Positions 26,857 through 36,145 are shown, counted from the first letter of the stretch. The stretch is 64,000 bases of DNA from Lutimaribacter salitolerans (GCF_042677865.1 NZ_JBHUDD010000050.1:1-64000), one strand, 5' to 3'. A program made the numbers and translations. Notes: generated by a model not told the origin, from the sequence alone.

Positions 26857-27494
26857 CACGCGCTCTCCGTCTGCTTGTGCTTGTCCGCGTTGCGCCGGCC
26901 CCACCACGTCAGGGGATGCCCAAGATGCGCGCCGATCAATTCGGCAGCCCGGGTATCGGCAATGTCAAACCGCAGATACGCCGGATCGCCCTCGAAAATC
27001 GCGTCCAGATGGGCATAATGCGCCTCGATCCAGCGGATGCGCTCGGCCGTGGTCACGCCGAATCCGGCGGGCAGGCCGGGGATCTGCCCCTCGGGCAGGC
27101 GCTCTGTCCCAAGGTTCGACCAGCGCAGCATGCTGTCCGACATCGCGCGCGGATCGCGCCAGCTTGCCAGAAACCGCGCACCCGGATGATGCGCGCGGAT
27201 CGCGGCGATCAGCCCGAAATCCATCTGCGGCCAAAGCGAAAGATCACCCCGCAACACGTTGATTTCGGTGAAGCAATCAAAATCGTCCATATGCGCCAGC
27301 GGGTCGCCGGTGTGGAAATACCCCTGATACATCAGATGCCCCACGAATTGCCGGTGCAGCGCGGCATCATCCGTCTGATGCGGGCGGATGCGGTAATCGG
27401 CGGTCCTGAGCCCCGAGACCTTCAACGCATGACCCAGCGTCGTGGTGCCTGACTTGGGCAGGCCCAGGTTGATCACCCGCAGACGGTCGCTCAT
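26856..27494 (-). CDS. Sulfotransferase-family protein
   Basis: A 212-residue protein with an intact N-terminal PAPS-type P-loop, INLGLPKSGTTTLGHAL (residues 8-24). A later basic segment, FLASWRDPRAMSDSMLRW, fits the 3'-phosphate loop (R-D-P...S). Enzymes of this type move sulfate from PAPS onto a sugar or other hydroxyl acceptor. It overlaps the upstream glycosyltransferase remnant by four bases and the downstream fusion gene by one base, so the three are coupled. It is short for the family but complete by eye. Confidence 0.8.
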   Translation of the reverse strand: MSDRLRVINLGLPKSGTTTLGHALKVSGLRTADYRIRPHQTDDAALHRQFVGHLMYQGYFHTGDPLAHMDDFDCFTEINVLRGDLSLWPQMDFGLIAAIRAHHPGARFLASWRDPRAMSDSMLRWSNLGTERLPEGQIPGLPAGFGVTTAERIRWIEAHYAHLDAIFEGDPAYLRFDIADTRAAELIGAHLGHPLTWWGRRNADKHKQTESA

Positions 27495-28522
27495 CCCGCC
27501 AGCCCCAATTCTGCCAGCATCGCCTCTTCCTCGGGCGGCAGTTTGCTGGCGGCCTTCAACTGGTCGCGCATCGCGCGATACTCTTCCCGCCCCAGCAATT
27601 CGTCGCGCTTGGCGATGTGCAGCGCCACCGCCTCGTCATGCAGCGCGCCGATTTCCGGGTCGGCCTTCAACGCGGCCAGCGCGGCGTGCAGCCCCGGCAG
27701 GTAGCGGTGGATCGAGGTATCGACAAAGACCGGGTCATTCCGCTCGCGCCAATAGGTGTCATCGAAGGCCCGGTTTTCGCGGTTCACATCGCCCCGGTCG
27801 TTCTTGACCAGATAGCTGTCCAGACTGCGCAGCGCATAGTGATTCAGCGTGGCGAAATCGCGCGCACCGGCGGCGGGAAACTTGCGGATGCGGCGCGGAT
27901 TGGCGGCGATCAGAAACTTGTGCGGCACCTTGCGCCCCGAGGCATCGGTCCAGTCCGGCCTTTTGCGCGGCGGCAGCGTCTTCTTGAAGAACGGCCGGTG
28001 CGCGCCGTAATATTGCAGCGGAAAATCCTGCCGCACCAGAGACTTGACCTAGAGCGCGGATTGCCCGCACCACAGGTCGGGGTTGTGGCTGCGGGTGAAC
28101 TGCTCGATCACCGGGCGATCCTCGAACGCCTCCACGTCGTCATTGGCAAAGAACTGGAACATCACGCTGATGGCCTGCGGATCGCCGCAGGCCTCGATCA
28201 GCGCGGGAATCGTGTGATCGCCCACGTGGATGTTCAGAAACTCGTCCACATCCGCGACCCAGACCCAGTCGGCGTCCTGCACGATGTCCTGCTTGGCCGC
28301 GTCTTTCAGCGCCTCCATCTGGTAATTGCGCCCCTGCGCGGGGTTGGGCAGATGCCGCACGATCCCCCGCGCCGCCAGCGCATCCAGCATCCGGTCGGTC
28401 GCATCGGTGCAGTCGTTGGAATAGAACAGGTGATCGGTCACCCCGATCAGACGGTTGAAGGCGATCCATTCCAGCAGGAACGGCCCCTCGTTCTTCACGC
28501 AGGTGACGGCGGTGATCCGCAT
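27491..28522 (-). pseudogene. Glycosyltransferase family 2-like gene with internal amber stop (paralogue 3)
   Basis: Starting at the ATG at 28522 (MRITAVTCVKNEGPFLLEWIAFNRLIG; AGGGA upstream), the protein carries VADVDEFLNIHVGDHTIPALI and runs to WCGQSAL. An in-frame TAG follows at 28049-28051. The same frame continues without any shift as VKSLVRQDFPLQYYGAHRPFF to the true stop at 27491, including the family pattern LNHYALRSLDSYLVKNDRGDVNREN. Both halves align with the other two paralogues. A single nonsense change explains the break. It may be a recent pseudogene, a sequencing error, or readthrough. It is the first gene of the cluster. Confidence 0.85.
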
Positions 28523-28717
28523 CACGTGGTTTCCCTGGCTGTCATCACGTCTGTCCGCCTCATGGCCGGTCGGGTTTGTCCCGTTTTGCCCGCTATTGAT
28601 TGCCAAATTCATGACAGGTCGCTGCAATCAGGTCAATCTGGCACCCGGTCATCTGCACAGCCGCGGTTGACCTGTTGCGCGGCAAATGCACTTGTAGCCC
28701 CTCAAGGGAGGATGCCG

Positions 28718-29626
28718 ATGACCGATATTTCATCCATTGATGCCGTGCAAAAGGCGCTGGCGGGGCAGGATTATGTCTGCGGGCGGCCGCTGGCCACCGT
28801 GCTGTTTCTGTCGCTGCGCCTGGGCCGCCCGCTGTTTCTCGAGGGCGAGGCCGGCACCGGCAAGACCGAAATCGCCAAGGCCATTGCCGCGGCCCTGGGC
28901 CGGCGCCTGATCCGGCTGCAATGCTACGAGGGGCTGGATGCGGCATCCGCCGTCTATGAGTGGAACTTTGCCGAACAGATGATCGCCATCCGCACCGCCG
29001 AGGCCACGGGCGGCGCGGACCGCGATGCGCTGAAGTCCGAACTTTTCACGCAGGATTACCTGATCGAACGCCCGCTGCTGCAAGCCATGCGCCCGCAACC
29101 GGGCGGCGCGCCTGTGCTGCTGATCGACGAGATCGACCGCACGGACGAGCCGTTCGAGGCGTTCCTGCTCGAAGCCCTGTCCGATTTTCAGGTCACGATC
29201 CCCGAGCTGGGCACCATCACCGCGCCCGAACCGCCCATCGTCATCCTGACCTCGAACCGCACCCGCGAGGTGCATGACGCGCTCAAGCGCCGCTGCCTCT
29301 ATCATTGGGTCGACTACCCCACATTCGACCGCGAGATCGAGATTCTTCAGGCCCGCGCGCCGCAAGCCGCGGAAGCGCTCAGCCGCGAGGTTGTCGCCTT
29401 TGTCCAGCGCCTGCGCACCGAGGATCTGTTCAAGAAACCCGGCGTGGCCGAAACCATCGACTGGGCGAAATGCCTGCTGGCGCTGGATGTTCTGGCCCTC
29501 TCTCCCGAGGTCATTGCCGATACGCTGGGGGCCGTGCTGAAATATCAGGACGACATCGCAAAACTCCAGGGCTCCGAGGCCAAGCGCCTGCTGGACGAGG
29601 CGCGCGCCAGCCTGGAACCAGCATGA
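28718..29626 (+). CDS. coxD: CoxD/MoxR-type AAA+ ATPase
   Basis: A 302-residue MoxR-family ATPase. Walker A is EGEAGTGKTEIAKAIA (around residue 46), Walker B is VLLIDEIDRTDEPF, and sensor 1 is VILTSNRTREVHDA. In carboxydotrophs CoxD helps mature the molybdenum-copper centre of CO dehydrogenase, working with the VWA protein CoxE encoded next. Two ATGs are six bases apart; that at 28718 has AAGGGAGG at ideal distance. It opens the cox-like cluster and is divergent from the glycosyltransferase cluster. Confidence 0.9.
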   Translation: MTDISSIDAVQKALAGQDYVCGRPLATVLFLSLRLGRPLFLEGEAGTGKTEIAKAIAAALGRRLIRLQCYEGLDAASAVYEWNFAEQMIAIRTAEATGGADRDALKSELFTQDYLIERPLLQAMRPQPGGAPVLLIDEIDRTDEPFEAFLLEALSDFQVTIPELGTITAPEPPIVILTSNRTREVHDALKRRCLYHWVDYPTFDREIEILQARAPQAAEALSREVVAFVQRLRTEDLFKKPGVAETIDWAKCLLALDVLALSPEVIADTLGAVLKYQDDIAKLQGSEAKRLLDEARASLEPA

Positions 29627-29628
29627 TG

Positions 29629-29676
29629 TTTCCTCTCTCCATAAATATCCCGGGGGTCCGGGGGCAGCGCCCCCGG
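29629..29676. repeat. Intergenic dispersed repeat, copy A (between coxD and coxE)
   Basis: In minus orientation this reads as a GC hairpin, CCGGGGGC-GCT-GCCCCCGG (stem arms 29658-29665 and 29669-29676), followed by CCCGGGATATTT and GAGAGAGGAAA. These modules match the copies at 36156 and 54731. It fills nearly all of the 59-base gap between two genes of one operon, so it will be transcribed and may affect coxE expression. Confidence 0.7.
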
Positions 29677-29685
29677 CTCTGACCC

Positions 29686-30948
29686 ATGGCCGAATACCTC
29701 CCCCTCGATCTGCCGGACAATCCGCGCCTGACGCATAACATCACCCATTTCGCGCGGGCGCTGCGCAAGGCCGGCCTGCCCATCGGGCCGGGCCGGGTGA
29801 TCGATGCCATCCGCGCGGTGCAGGCGGCGGGCTTTACCGAGAAACGCGATTTCTACTGGGTGCTGCACGCCTGCTTCGTCAGCCGCCCCGAACAGGCGCG
29901 GGTCTTCGCGCAGATATTCCGCCTTTACTGGCGCGATCCGCGGTTTCTGGAACACATGATGTCGATGATGCTGCCCGCCATCCGCGGCGTGCAGGAGGAA
30001 CGCCACGCCCAGGCCGCCGAGAAACGCGCCGCCGAGGCGCTGCTGGACGGGGCCGACCGTCCCGTGGACCAGCCCGAACCGCGCGAGGACGAGACCCAGA
30101 TCGAGGTGGACGCCTCGATGACCATCAGCACGCAGGAACGGCTCAAGACGCTGGATTTCGAACAGATGAGCACCGCCGAGGTGGCGCAGGCCAAGCGCAT
30201 GCTGGCGCGGTTGAAGCTGCCGGTGAAACCCCTGCGTTCACGCCGGACCCGTGCCAGCCTGACCGGCCACAGCCTTGATTGGCGGCGCACCCTGCGCGCC
30301 AGCCTGCGCCACGGCGGCGAGTTGCGCGACCTGTCGCTGAAAACCCACCGCACGCGCTGGCCCAATCTGGTGGTGCTGTGCGATATCTCCGGCTCGATGT
30401 CGCAATACAGCCGGATGGTGCTGCATTTCCTGCATGCCTTGGCCAACGAAAAGGGCGCTGGCTGGGCGCGGGTGCATGCCTTTACCTTCGGCACGCGGCT
30501 GACCAACATCACCCGCCATCTCGGCACCCGCGATGTCGATCAGGCGCTGGCCGAGGCCGGGGCCCATGCCCAGGACTGGGAGGGCGGCACGCGGATCGCC
30601 GCCTGCCTGCATGCCTTCAACCGCGACTGGTCGCGCCGGGTGATGGGGCAGGGCGCGGTTGTGCTGCTGATCACCGACGGGCTGGACCGTGACGGCACCC
30701 ACGATCTGGCGCGCGAGGCCGAGCGGCTGCACCTGTCGGCGCGGCGGCTGATCTGGCTGAACCCGCTGCTGCGCTGGGACGGGTTTGCGCCCAAGGCGGC
30801 GGGCATCCGCGCCATGCTGCCCCATGTCGATGCGTTCCGCGCGGGCCACAATATCCAGAGCCTCGAAGAGCTGGGCCGCGCGATTTCCGACACGCATGAC
30901 CACGGCGACAAGGCCCGGCTGATGGCGTCGCTGCGGGCCGATGGCTGA
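29686..30948 (+). CDS. coxE: CoxE-type VWA-domain protein
   Basis: A 420-residue protein of the CoxE family. The N-terminal half is helical and basic. The C-terminal VWA domain contains the MIDAS motif VVLCDISGSMSQYSRMVLHF (about residue 230) and VVLLITDGLDRDG. CoxE proteins pair with MoxR/CoxD ATPases as metal-dependent adaptors during cofactor insertion into CO dehydrogenase. It follows coxD after a 59-base gap that contains a dispersed repeat. Confidence 0.88.
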   Translation: MAEYLPLDLPDNPRLTHNITHFARALRKAGLPIGPGRVIDAIRAVQAAGFTEKRDFYWVLHACFVSRPEQARVFAQIFRLYWRDPRFLEHMMSMMLPAIRGVQEERHAQAAEKRAAEALLDGADRPVDQPEPREDETQIEVDASMTISTQERLKTLDFEQMSTAEVAQAKRMLARLKLPVKPLRSRRTRASLTGHSLDWRRTLRASLRHGGELRDLSLKTHRTRWPNLVVLCDISGSMSQYSRMVLHFLHALANEKGAGWARVHAFTFGTRLTNITRHLGTRDVDQALAEAGAHAQDWEGGTRIAACLHAFNRDWSRRVMGQGAVVLLITDGLDRDGTHDLAREAERLHLSARRLIWLNPLLRWDGFAPKAAGIRAMLPHVDAFRAGHNIQSLEELGRAISDTHDHGDKARLMASLRADG

Positions 30949-30972
30949 CTGTTGCCCATACGCCGCCGTATA

Positions 30973-31011
30973 TGCATGGCCCGTGCATGTCCTGTGCATG
31001 CTTCGTGCAGC
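30973..31011. repeat. 11-bp tandem array with TGCATG core
   Basis: TGCATG occurs at 30973, 30984 and 30995, with a fourth partial unit TGCAG at 31006. The period is exactly 11 bp, and the five bases between cores vary. This places one motif on one face of the helix. It lies about 85-120 bases upstream of the xdhC start and 25 bases after the coxE stop. A short stem, AGCCC-CCTT-GGGCT (31030-31043), follows. It looks like a regulator-binding array, but no known regulator is assigned. Confidence 0.6.
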
Positions 31012-31095
31012 CCCGAAACGCCCGTCCTAAGCCCCCTTGGGCTGCGTGGATTTTTCTGCCACCATCCCGCCGACACGTTCACAAAGGATCGCCCG

Positions 31096-32055
31096 ATGGA
31101 CCGGATTCCCGAGATCGCACTGGACTGGCACCGCGCAGGCAAGGGTGCGGTCCTGTGCACCGTGGTCCAGACCTGGGGCAGCGCACCGCGCCGCATCGGC
31201 AGCCAGCTGGTCGTGTCGGGACAGGGCGACATACAAGGCAGCGTATCGGGCGGCTGTGTCGAAGGCGCGGTGATCGTCGAGGCGCTGGACGCGCTGGAGG
31301 ATGGCAAGCACCGGATGCTGGAATTCGGCGTTAGCGACGGCGACGCCTTTGCCGTCGGTCTGGCCTGCGGTGGCACCATCCGCGTCCTGGTCGAACCCGT
31401 CGGCGCGGTCATGCCCGAACAGGTGCTGGCCGATCTGGTCGCCGCCCGCGAGGCCCGCCAGCCCGTGGCATTGGTGGCCGATCTGAAAGGCGGCGGGCGC
31501 AGCCTGACCGGTCAGGGCCACGAAGACAGGTTCCGCATGGACCGCTCGGGCTTTGACGAGGACGAGCGCGTGTTCGTCACCATCCACAACCCGCCCCTGC
31601 GGCTGCTGATCGTGGGCGCGGTGCATATCGCGCAGGCGCTGGTGCAGATCGCGCGCGTCGCGGGCTATGACCCGGTGCTGATCGATCCGCGCGACACCTT
31701 TGGCGCGCAGGAACGATTTCCGGGTGAAACCATCGTCAACGACTGGCCGGACGAGGGCGTGCGCGCCTTTGGTCTGGACACCCGCACGGCGCTGGTGCTG
31801 CTGACCCATGACCCCAAGCTGGACGATCCCGCCCTGCATGCGGCGCTGGCGTCGGACGTGTTCTATATCGGCGCGCTGGGGTCCACCCGCACCCATGCCG
31901 CGCGGGTGACCCGGCTGACCGAGGCGGGGTTCACCGAGGCCCAGATCGCGCGCATCCACGGCCCTGTGGGGCTGGACATCGGGGCGGCGAACCCGGCGGA
32001 AATTGCCCTGTCGATCATGGCCGAGATCACCCGCGTCCTGCGGCGGGGCGCATGA
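31096..32055 (+). CDS. XdhC/CoxI-CoxF family molybdenum-enzyme maturation protein
   Basis: A 319-residue protein with both XdhC parts. The N-terminal XdhC_CoxI domain has GAVLCTVVQTWGSAPRRIGSQLVV and GSVSGGCVEGAVIVEAL. The C-terminal Rossmann domain has LLIVGAVHIAQALVQIARVAGYDPVLIDPR. XdhC proteins bind molybdenum cofactor, support its sulfuration and insert it into xanthine-oxidase-family enzymes. The start at 31096 is set by AAAGGA seven bases upstream; a longer ORF runs into the TGCATG array. Its stop overlaps the next start by four bases (ATGA). Confidence 0.9.
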   Translation: MDRIPEIALDWHRAGKGAVLCTVVQTWGSAPRRIGSQLVVSGQGDIQGSVSGGCVEGAVIVEALDALEDGKHRMLEFGVSDGDAFAVGLACGGTIRVLVEPVGAVMPEQVLADLVAAREARQPVALVADLKGGGRSLTGQGHEDRFRMDRSGFDEDERVFVTIHNPPLRLLIVGAVHIAQALVQIARVAGYDPVLIDPRDTFGAQERFPGETIVNDWPDEGVRAFGLDTRTALVLLTHDPKLDDPALHAALASDVFYIGALGSTRTHAARVTRLTEAGFTEAQIARIHGPVGLDIGAANPAEIALSIMAEITRVLRRGA

Positions 32056-33098
32056 AGTTCGGGCCGGTGCCGCTGGACCAGGCCGAGGGGGCGATCCTGG
32101 CCCATTCTCTGCGGCTGGACGTGGCCAGGCTGCCCAAGGGCCATGTGCTGACGGCCGCCGATATCGCAACCTTGCGCGCCGCGTCGGTGGATCAGGTGAC
32201 CGTCGCCCGGCTTGATGCGGGCGATATCCAGGAAAACGCCGCCGCACACAGGCTGGCGCAGGCGCTGGCCCCGGATCCGGTCTCGCAGGGCCTGCGGCTG
32301 TCTGGGGCAGGGGCGGGACGCGTCAACCTGATCGCCGACCGGCCCGGCATCGTGCGGCTGGACGTGCAGCGCCTGCATGCCATCAACGCCATTGAGCCGA
32401 TGATCACCGTGGCCACGCTGCCCGATCTGGCGCGGGTCGATCCCGGCACGATGCTGGCCACGATCAAGATCATTTCCTATGCGGTACCGCAAACCGCGCT
32501 GGATGCGGCCTGCGCCGATGCGGCGGGCGCGCTGCGCGTGTCCGCCCCGGTGTTCCGGACCGCCACCCTGATCGAAACCACGCTGGACGGGGATGCCCCG
32601 GACAAGGGCCGCCGCGTGACCCAGACGCGGCTGGAACGCCTTGGTCTGACGCTGACCGACCGGGTGATCGTGCGGCATGATGCCACGGAGATTGCCGCCG
32701 CAGTGCAGCAAGCGCCGGGTCAGGTGCTGCTGATCCTGACCGCCAGCGCCACGTCGGATGCGCATGACACGGCCCCAGAGGGCCTGCGCGCAGCGGGCGG
32801 GCAGGTGGTCCGGTTCGGCATGCCGGTCGATCCGGGCAACCTGCTGTTTCTGGGTCACCTGGGCGACAAACCGGTACTGGGCCTGCCCGGCTGCGCGCGC
32901 AGCCCCGCGTTGAACGGGGCCGATTGGGTGCTGGAGCGCGTGGTCTGCGGCATCGACATCGGCGGGCAGGATATCGCCGCGATGGGGGTGGGCGGGCTGC
33001 TCAAGGAAATCCCGTCGCGCCCGCGTCCGCGCCGGGCGGCAGACGCGCAGGCAGACACGCAAGCAGGCAAGCCCGGCAAGGATGCAGGTGCAGCATAA
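32052..33098 (+). CDS. Molybdopterin-binding protein (MoeA/MogA-like domain)
   Basis: A 348-residue protein. Residues 1 to about 170 (MKFGPVPLDQAEGAILAHSLRLDVARLPKGHVLTAADI) match the N-terminal part of molybdopterin-binding proteins of the cox and xdh clusters. The C-terminal half has an MPT-binding-like fold with VLLILTASATSDAHDTAPEGL and VLGLPGCARSPALNGADWVL. Its task is probably molybdenum cofactor handling, such as cytidylylation or delivery, for CoxL. It is coupled to xdhC by a four-base overlap. The tail is Arg/Ala/Lys-rich low complexity. Confidence 0.82.
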   Translation: MKFGPVPLDQAEGAILAHSLRLDVARLPKGHVLTAADIATLRAASVDQVTVARLDAGDIQENAAAHRLAQALAPDPVSQGLRLSGAGAGRVNLIADRPGIVRLDVQRLHAINAIEPMITVATLPDLARVDPGTMLATIKIISYAVPQTALDAACADAAGALRVSAPVFRTATLIETTLDGDAPDKGRRVTQTRLERLGLTLTDRVIVRHDATEIAAAVQQAPGQVLLILTASATSDAHDTAPEGLRAAGGQVVRFGMPVDPGNLLFLGHLGDKPVLGLPGCARSPALNGADWVLERVVCGIDIGGQDIAAMGVGGLLKEIPSRPRPRRAADAQADTQAGKPGKDAGAA

Positions 33099-33143
33099 AT
33101 TGCTGCAATAGCAGTTTGTTGCGGGTGGCGCAGATTTCCGGTT

Positions 33144-33173
33144 CTCAACTCGGAAACGGCATGCTTAACTCGG
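33144..33173 (+). promoter_or_regulatory. Direct repeat upstream of coxS, candidate activator site
   Basis: CTCAACTCGG (33144-33153) and CTTAACTCGG (33164-33173) are near-identical decamers spaced 20 bp start to start, about two helical turns. They lie 41-70 bases before the coxS ATG, where an activator could contact RNA polymerase. The match to any named regulator is unknown. Confidence 0.4.
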
Positions 33174-33213
33174 GCCATCGATACCGGAACGACAATTCCT
33201 TGGGAGGATCCTG

Positions 33214-33699
<486 letters not shown>

Positions 33700-33710
33700 C
33701 GGATACCAGG

Positions 33711-33762
33711 GGTGGGTTGGCACCCACCCTACCGACGATCGTAGGGTGGGTGCCAACCCACC
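33711..33762. repeat. Perfect 22-bp inverted repeat between coxS and coxL
   Basis: A GT/AC-rich arm (33711-33732, beginning GGTGGGTTGG) is followed by an eight-base loop and its exact reverse complement (33741-33762). The core GTAGGGTGGGTGCCAACCC resembles a palindromic repeat found at many sites in proteobacterial genomes. It lies 12 bases after coxS and 20 bases before coxL. In mRNA it would fold into a very stable hairpin between the two subunit genes and could alter decay or coupling. Confidence 0.85.
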
Positions 33763-33781
33763 GCACCAGGGAGGAGATAGA

Positions 33782-36145
33782 ATGCCGAAAGATCATGGCA
33801 TAGGCGCCAGCCCCAAGCGGCGCGAAGACATACGGTTCCTGACCGGGGCCGGCAACTACACCGACGACATCAACATCTATGGCCAGACCTACGTGCATTT
33901 CCTGCGCTCGGACGTGGCGCATGGGCGGCTGACCAGCATCGACACCTCGGCCGCCGAAGGCATGCCGGGCGTTCTGCGCGTGTTCACCGGCAAGGATTTC
34001 GAAGGCGTGGGCGGTCTGCCCTGTGGCTGGCAGGTGACGGACAAGCACGGGGCACCGATGCAGGAGCCGGGTCACCCGGTGCTGGCACAGGGCAAGGTGC
34101 GCCACGTGGGTGATCCGATCGCCGCCGTGGTGGCCGAAACCGCCGCCCAGGCGCGCGATGCCGCCGAGGCCATCGTGGTCGAGATCGAGGATCTGCCCGC
34201 CGTCATCGACATGAAAAAGGCGCTTGAGCCCGATGCACCCAAGGTGCACGACGATCTGACCAGCAACCTGTGCTATGACTGGGGCTTTGTCGAAGAGAAC
34301 AAGGCCGCCGTGGACGAGGCGTTCACCAAGGCCGCGCATGTGACCACGCTGGAACTGGTCAACAACCGCCTGATCGCCAATCCGATGGAGCCGCGCGTGG
34401 CGGTGGGCGACTTCAACCGCGCGACGGGCGATTCCACGCTCTACACCACCAGCCAGAACCCGCATGTGATCCGCCTGTTGATGGGGGCCTTCGTGCTGGG
34501 CATCCCGGAAAACAAGCTGCGCGTGGTTGCGCCCGACGTGGGCGGCGGCTTTGGCACCAAGATCTTTCACTATGCGGAAGAGGCATTCTGCACCTTTGCA
34601 GCAAGGGCGCTGCAGCGCCCGGTGAAATGGACCTGCTCACGCTCCGAGGCGTTCATGTCCGACGCCCATGGCCGCGATCATGTGACCAAGATCGAACTGG
34701 CGCTGGACGCCGACAACAACTTTGCCGCCCTGCGCACCGAGACTCATGCCAACATGGGCGCGTATCTGTCGACCTTCGCACCGTCGGTGCCGACCTGGCT
34801 GCACGGCACGCTGATGGCTGGCAACTACAAGACGCCGCTGATCTACGTGAACGTCAAGGCGGTGTTCACCAACACCGTGCCGGTGGATGCCTATCGCGGG
34901 GCCGGTCGGCCCGAGGCGACCTATCAGCTGGAGCGCGTGATCGACAAGGCCGCGCGCGAGCTGGGGGTCGATCCGATTGCCCTGCGGCGGCAGAACTTCA
35001 TCACCGAATTCCCCTATGCCACGCCCGTGGCGGTGGAATACGACACCGGCGACTACCACGCGACGATGGACAAGCTGCTGGAGATGATCGACCGCGACGG
35101 CTTCGAGACGCGCGCGGAAGAGTCGAAAAAACGCGGCAAGCTGCGCGGGCTTGGCGTGAACTGCTATATCGAGGCTTGCGGCATCGCGCCCAGCAACCTG
35201 GTGGGCCAGCTTGGCGCGCGGGCTGGTCTGTACGAAAGCGCCACGGTGCGGGTGAATGCCACCGGCTCGATCAGCGTGATGACCGGCAGCCACAGCCATG
35301 GGCAGGGACACGAGACCGCCTTTCCGCAGGTTGTGGCCGAGATGCTGGGCATCGACGAATCGATGATCGAGATCGTGCATGGCGATACCTCGAATTCGCC
35401 GATGGGCATGGGCACCTATGGCTCGCGCTCGCTGGCGGTGGGCGGCAGCGCGATGGTGCGGGCGACCGAGAAGATCATCAACAAGGCCAAGAAGATCGCG
35501 TCACACCTGCTGGAAGCCTCCGAGGCGGATATCGAGCTGAAGGACGGGGCCTTCACCGTCGCGGGCACGGACAAATCCGTGGCCTGGGGGGATGTCACGC
35601 TGGCCGCCTATGTGCCGCACAACTATCCGCTGGACGAGATCGAACCGGGGCTGGAAGAGACGGCGTTCTATGATCCGTCGAACTTCACCTACCCCTCGGG
35701 CGCCTATGCCTGCGAGGTCGAGGTCGATCCCGACACCGGGCGGGTAACGATCGAGAGCTTTGCCGCCGCCGATGATTTCGGCAACGTGGTGAACCCGATG
35801 ATCGTGACCGGGCAGGTGCATGGCGGTCTGGCGCAGGGCATCGGCCAGGCGCTGCTGGAGGCGGCGGTCTATGACGAGAACGGGCAGCTTCTGACCGGGT
35901 CGTACATGGATTACGCCATGCCGCGCGCCGATGATCTGCCGTTCTTTGCCGTCGATCACTCGTGCCAGACGCCCTGTACCCACAATCCGCTGGGGGTCAA
36001 GGGCTGCGGCGAGGCCGGGGCCATCGGCAGCCCGCCTGCGGTGGTCAACGCGGTGGTGGATGCGTTGCAGCGCGCGGGACGTGACGTCACGCATATCGAC
36101 ATGCCGTTGTCGCCGTCACGCGTCTGGTCGGCGATGCAGGGCTGA
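33782..36145 (+). CDS. coxL: Form II aerobic CO dehydrogenase-like molybdenum large subunit
   Basis: A 787-residue xanthine-oxidase-family molybdopterin subunit. The active-site loop reads AYRGAGR at residues 370-376. Form I CO dehydrogenases have AYxCSFR with the copper-binding Cys; AYRGAGR defines form II. Other cofactor motifs are VAPDVGGGFGTK (around residue 250), GSHSHGQGHETAFPQ and the catalytic glutamate region GVKGCGEAGAIGSPPAV near the C-terminus. In marine roseobacters form II genes alone have not been tied to CO oxidation, so the substrate may be another small molecule. GGAGGAG seven bases upstream fixes the start. Confidence 0.93.
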   Translation: MPKDHGIGASPKRREDIRFLTGAGNYTDDINIYGQTYVHFLRSDVAHGRLTSIDTSAAEGMPGVLRVFTGKDFEGVGGLPCGWQVTDKHGAPMQEPGHPVLAQGKVRHVGDPIAAVVAETAAQARDAAEAIVVEIEDLPAVIDMKKALEPDAPKVHDDLTSNLCYDWGFVEENKAAVDEAFTKAAHVTTLELVNNRLIANPMEPRVAVGDFNRATGDSTLYTTSQNPHVIRLLMGAFVLGIPENKLRVVAPDVGGGFGTKIFHYAEEAFCTFAARALQRPVKWTCSRSEAFMSDAHGRDHVTKIELALDADNNFAALRTETHANMGAYLSTFAPSVPTWLHGTLMAGNYKTPLIYVNVKAVFTNTVPVDAYRGAGRPEATYQLERVIDKAARELGVDPIALRRQNFITEFPYATPVAVEYDTGDYHATMDKLLEMIDRDGFETRAEESKKRGKLRGLGVNCYIEACGIAPSNLVGQLGARAGLYESATVRVNATGSISVMTGSHSHGQGHETAFPQVVAEMLGIDESMIEIVHGDTSNSPMGMGTYGSRSLAVGGSAMVRATEKIINKAKKIASHLLEASEADIELKDGAFTVAGTDKSVAWGDVTLAAYVPHNYPLDEIEPGLEETAFYDPSNFTYPSGAYACEVEVDPDTGRVTIESFAAADDFGNVVNPMIVTGQVHGGLAQGIGQALLEAAVYDENGQLLTGSYMDYAMPRADDLPFFAVDHSCQTPCTHNPLGVKGCGEAGAIGSPPAVVNAVVDALQRAGRDVTHIDMPLSPSRVWSAMQG

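Noticed and set aside
23432..28522. Recently acquired genomic island
   Set aside because: Base composition and codon use look like the surroundings and there is no integrase, tRNA or flanking repeat.
28593..28946. Minus-strand ORF across the coxD start
   Set aside because: Low-quality composition and it overlaps the well-supported coxD.
30973..31011. CRISPR or iteron origin reading of the TGCATG array
   Set aside because: Units are 11 bp with no spacers of CRISPR length, and no replication initiator gene or AT-rich region is nearby.
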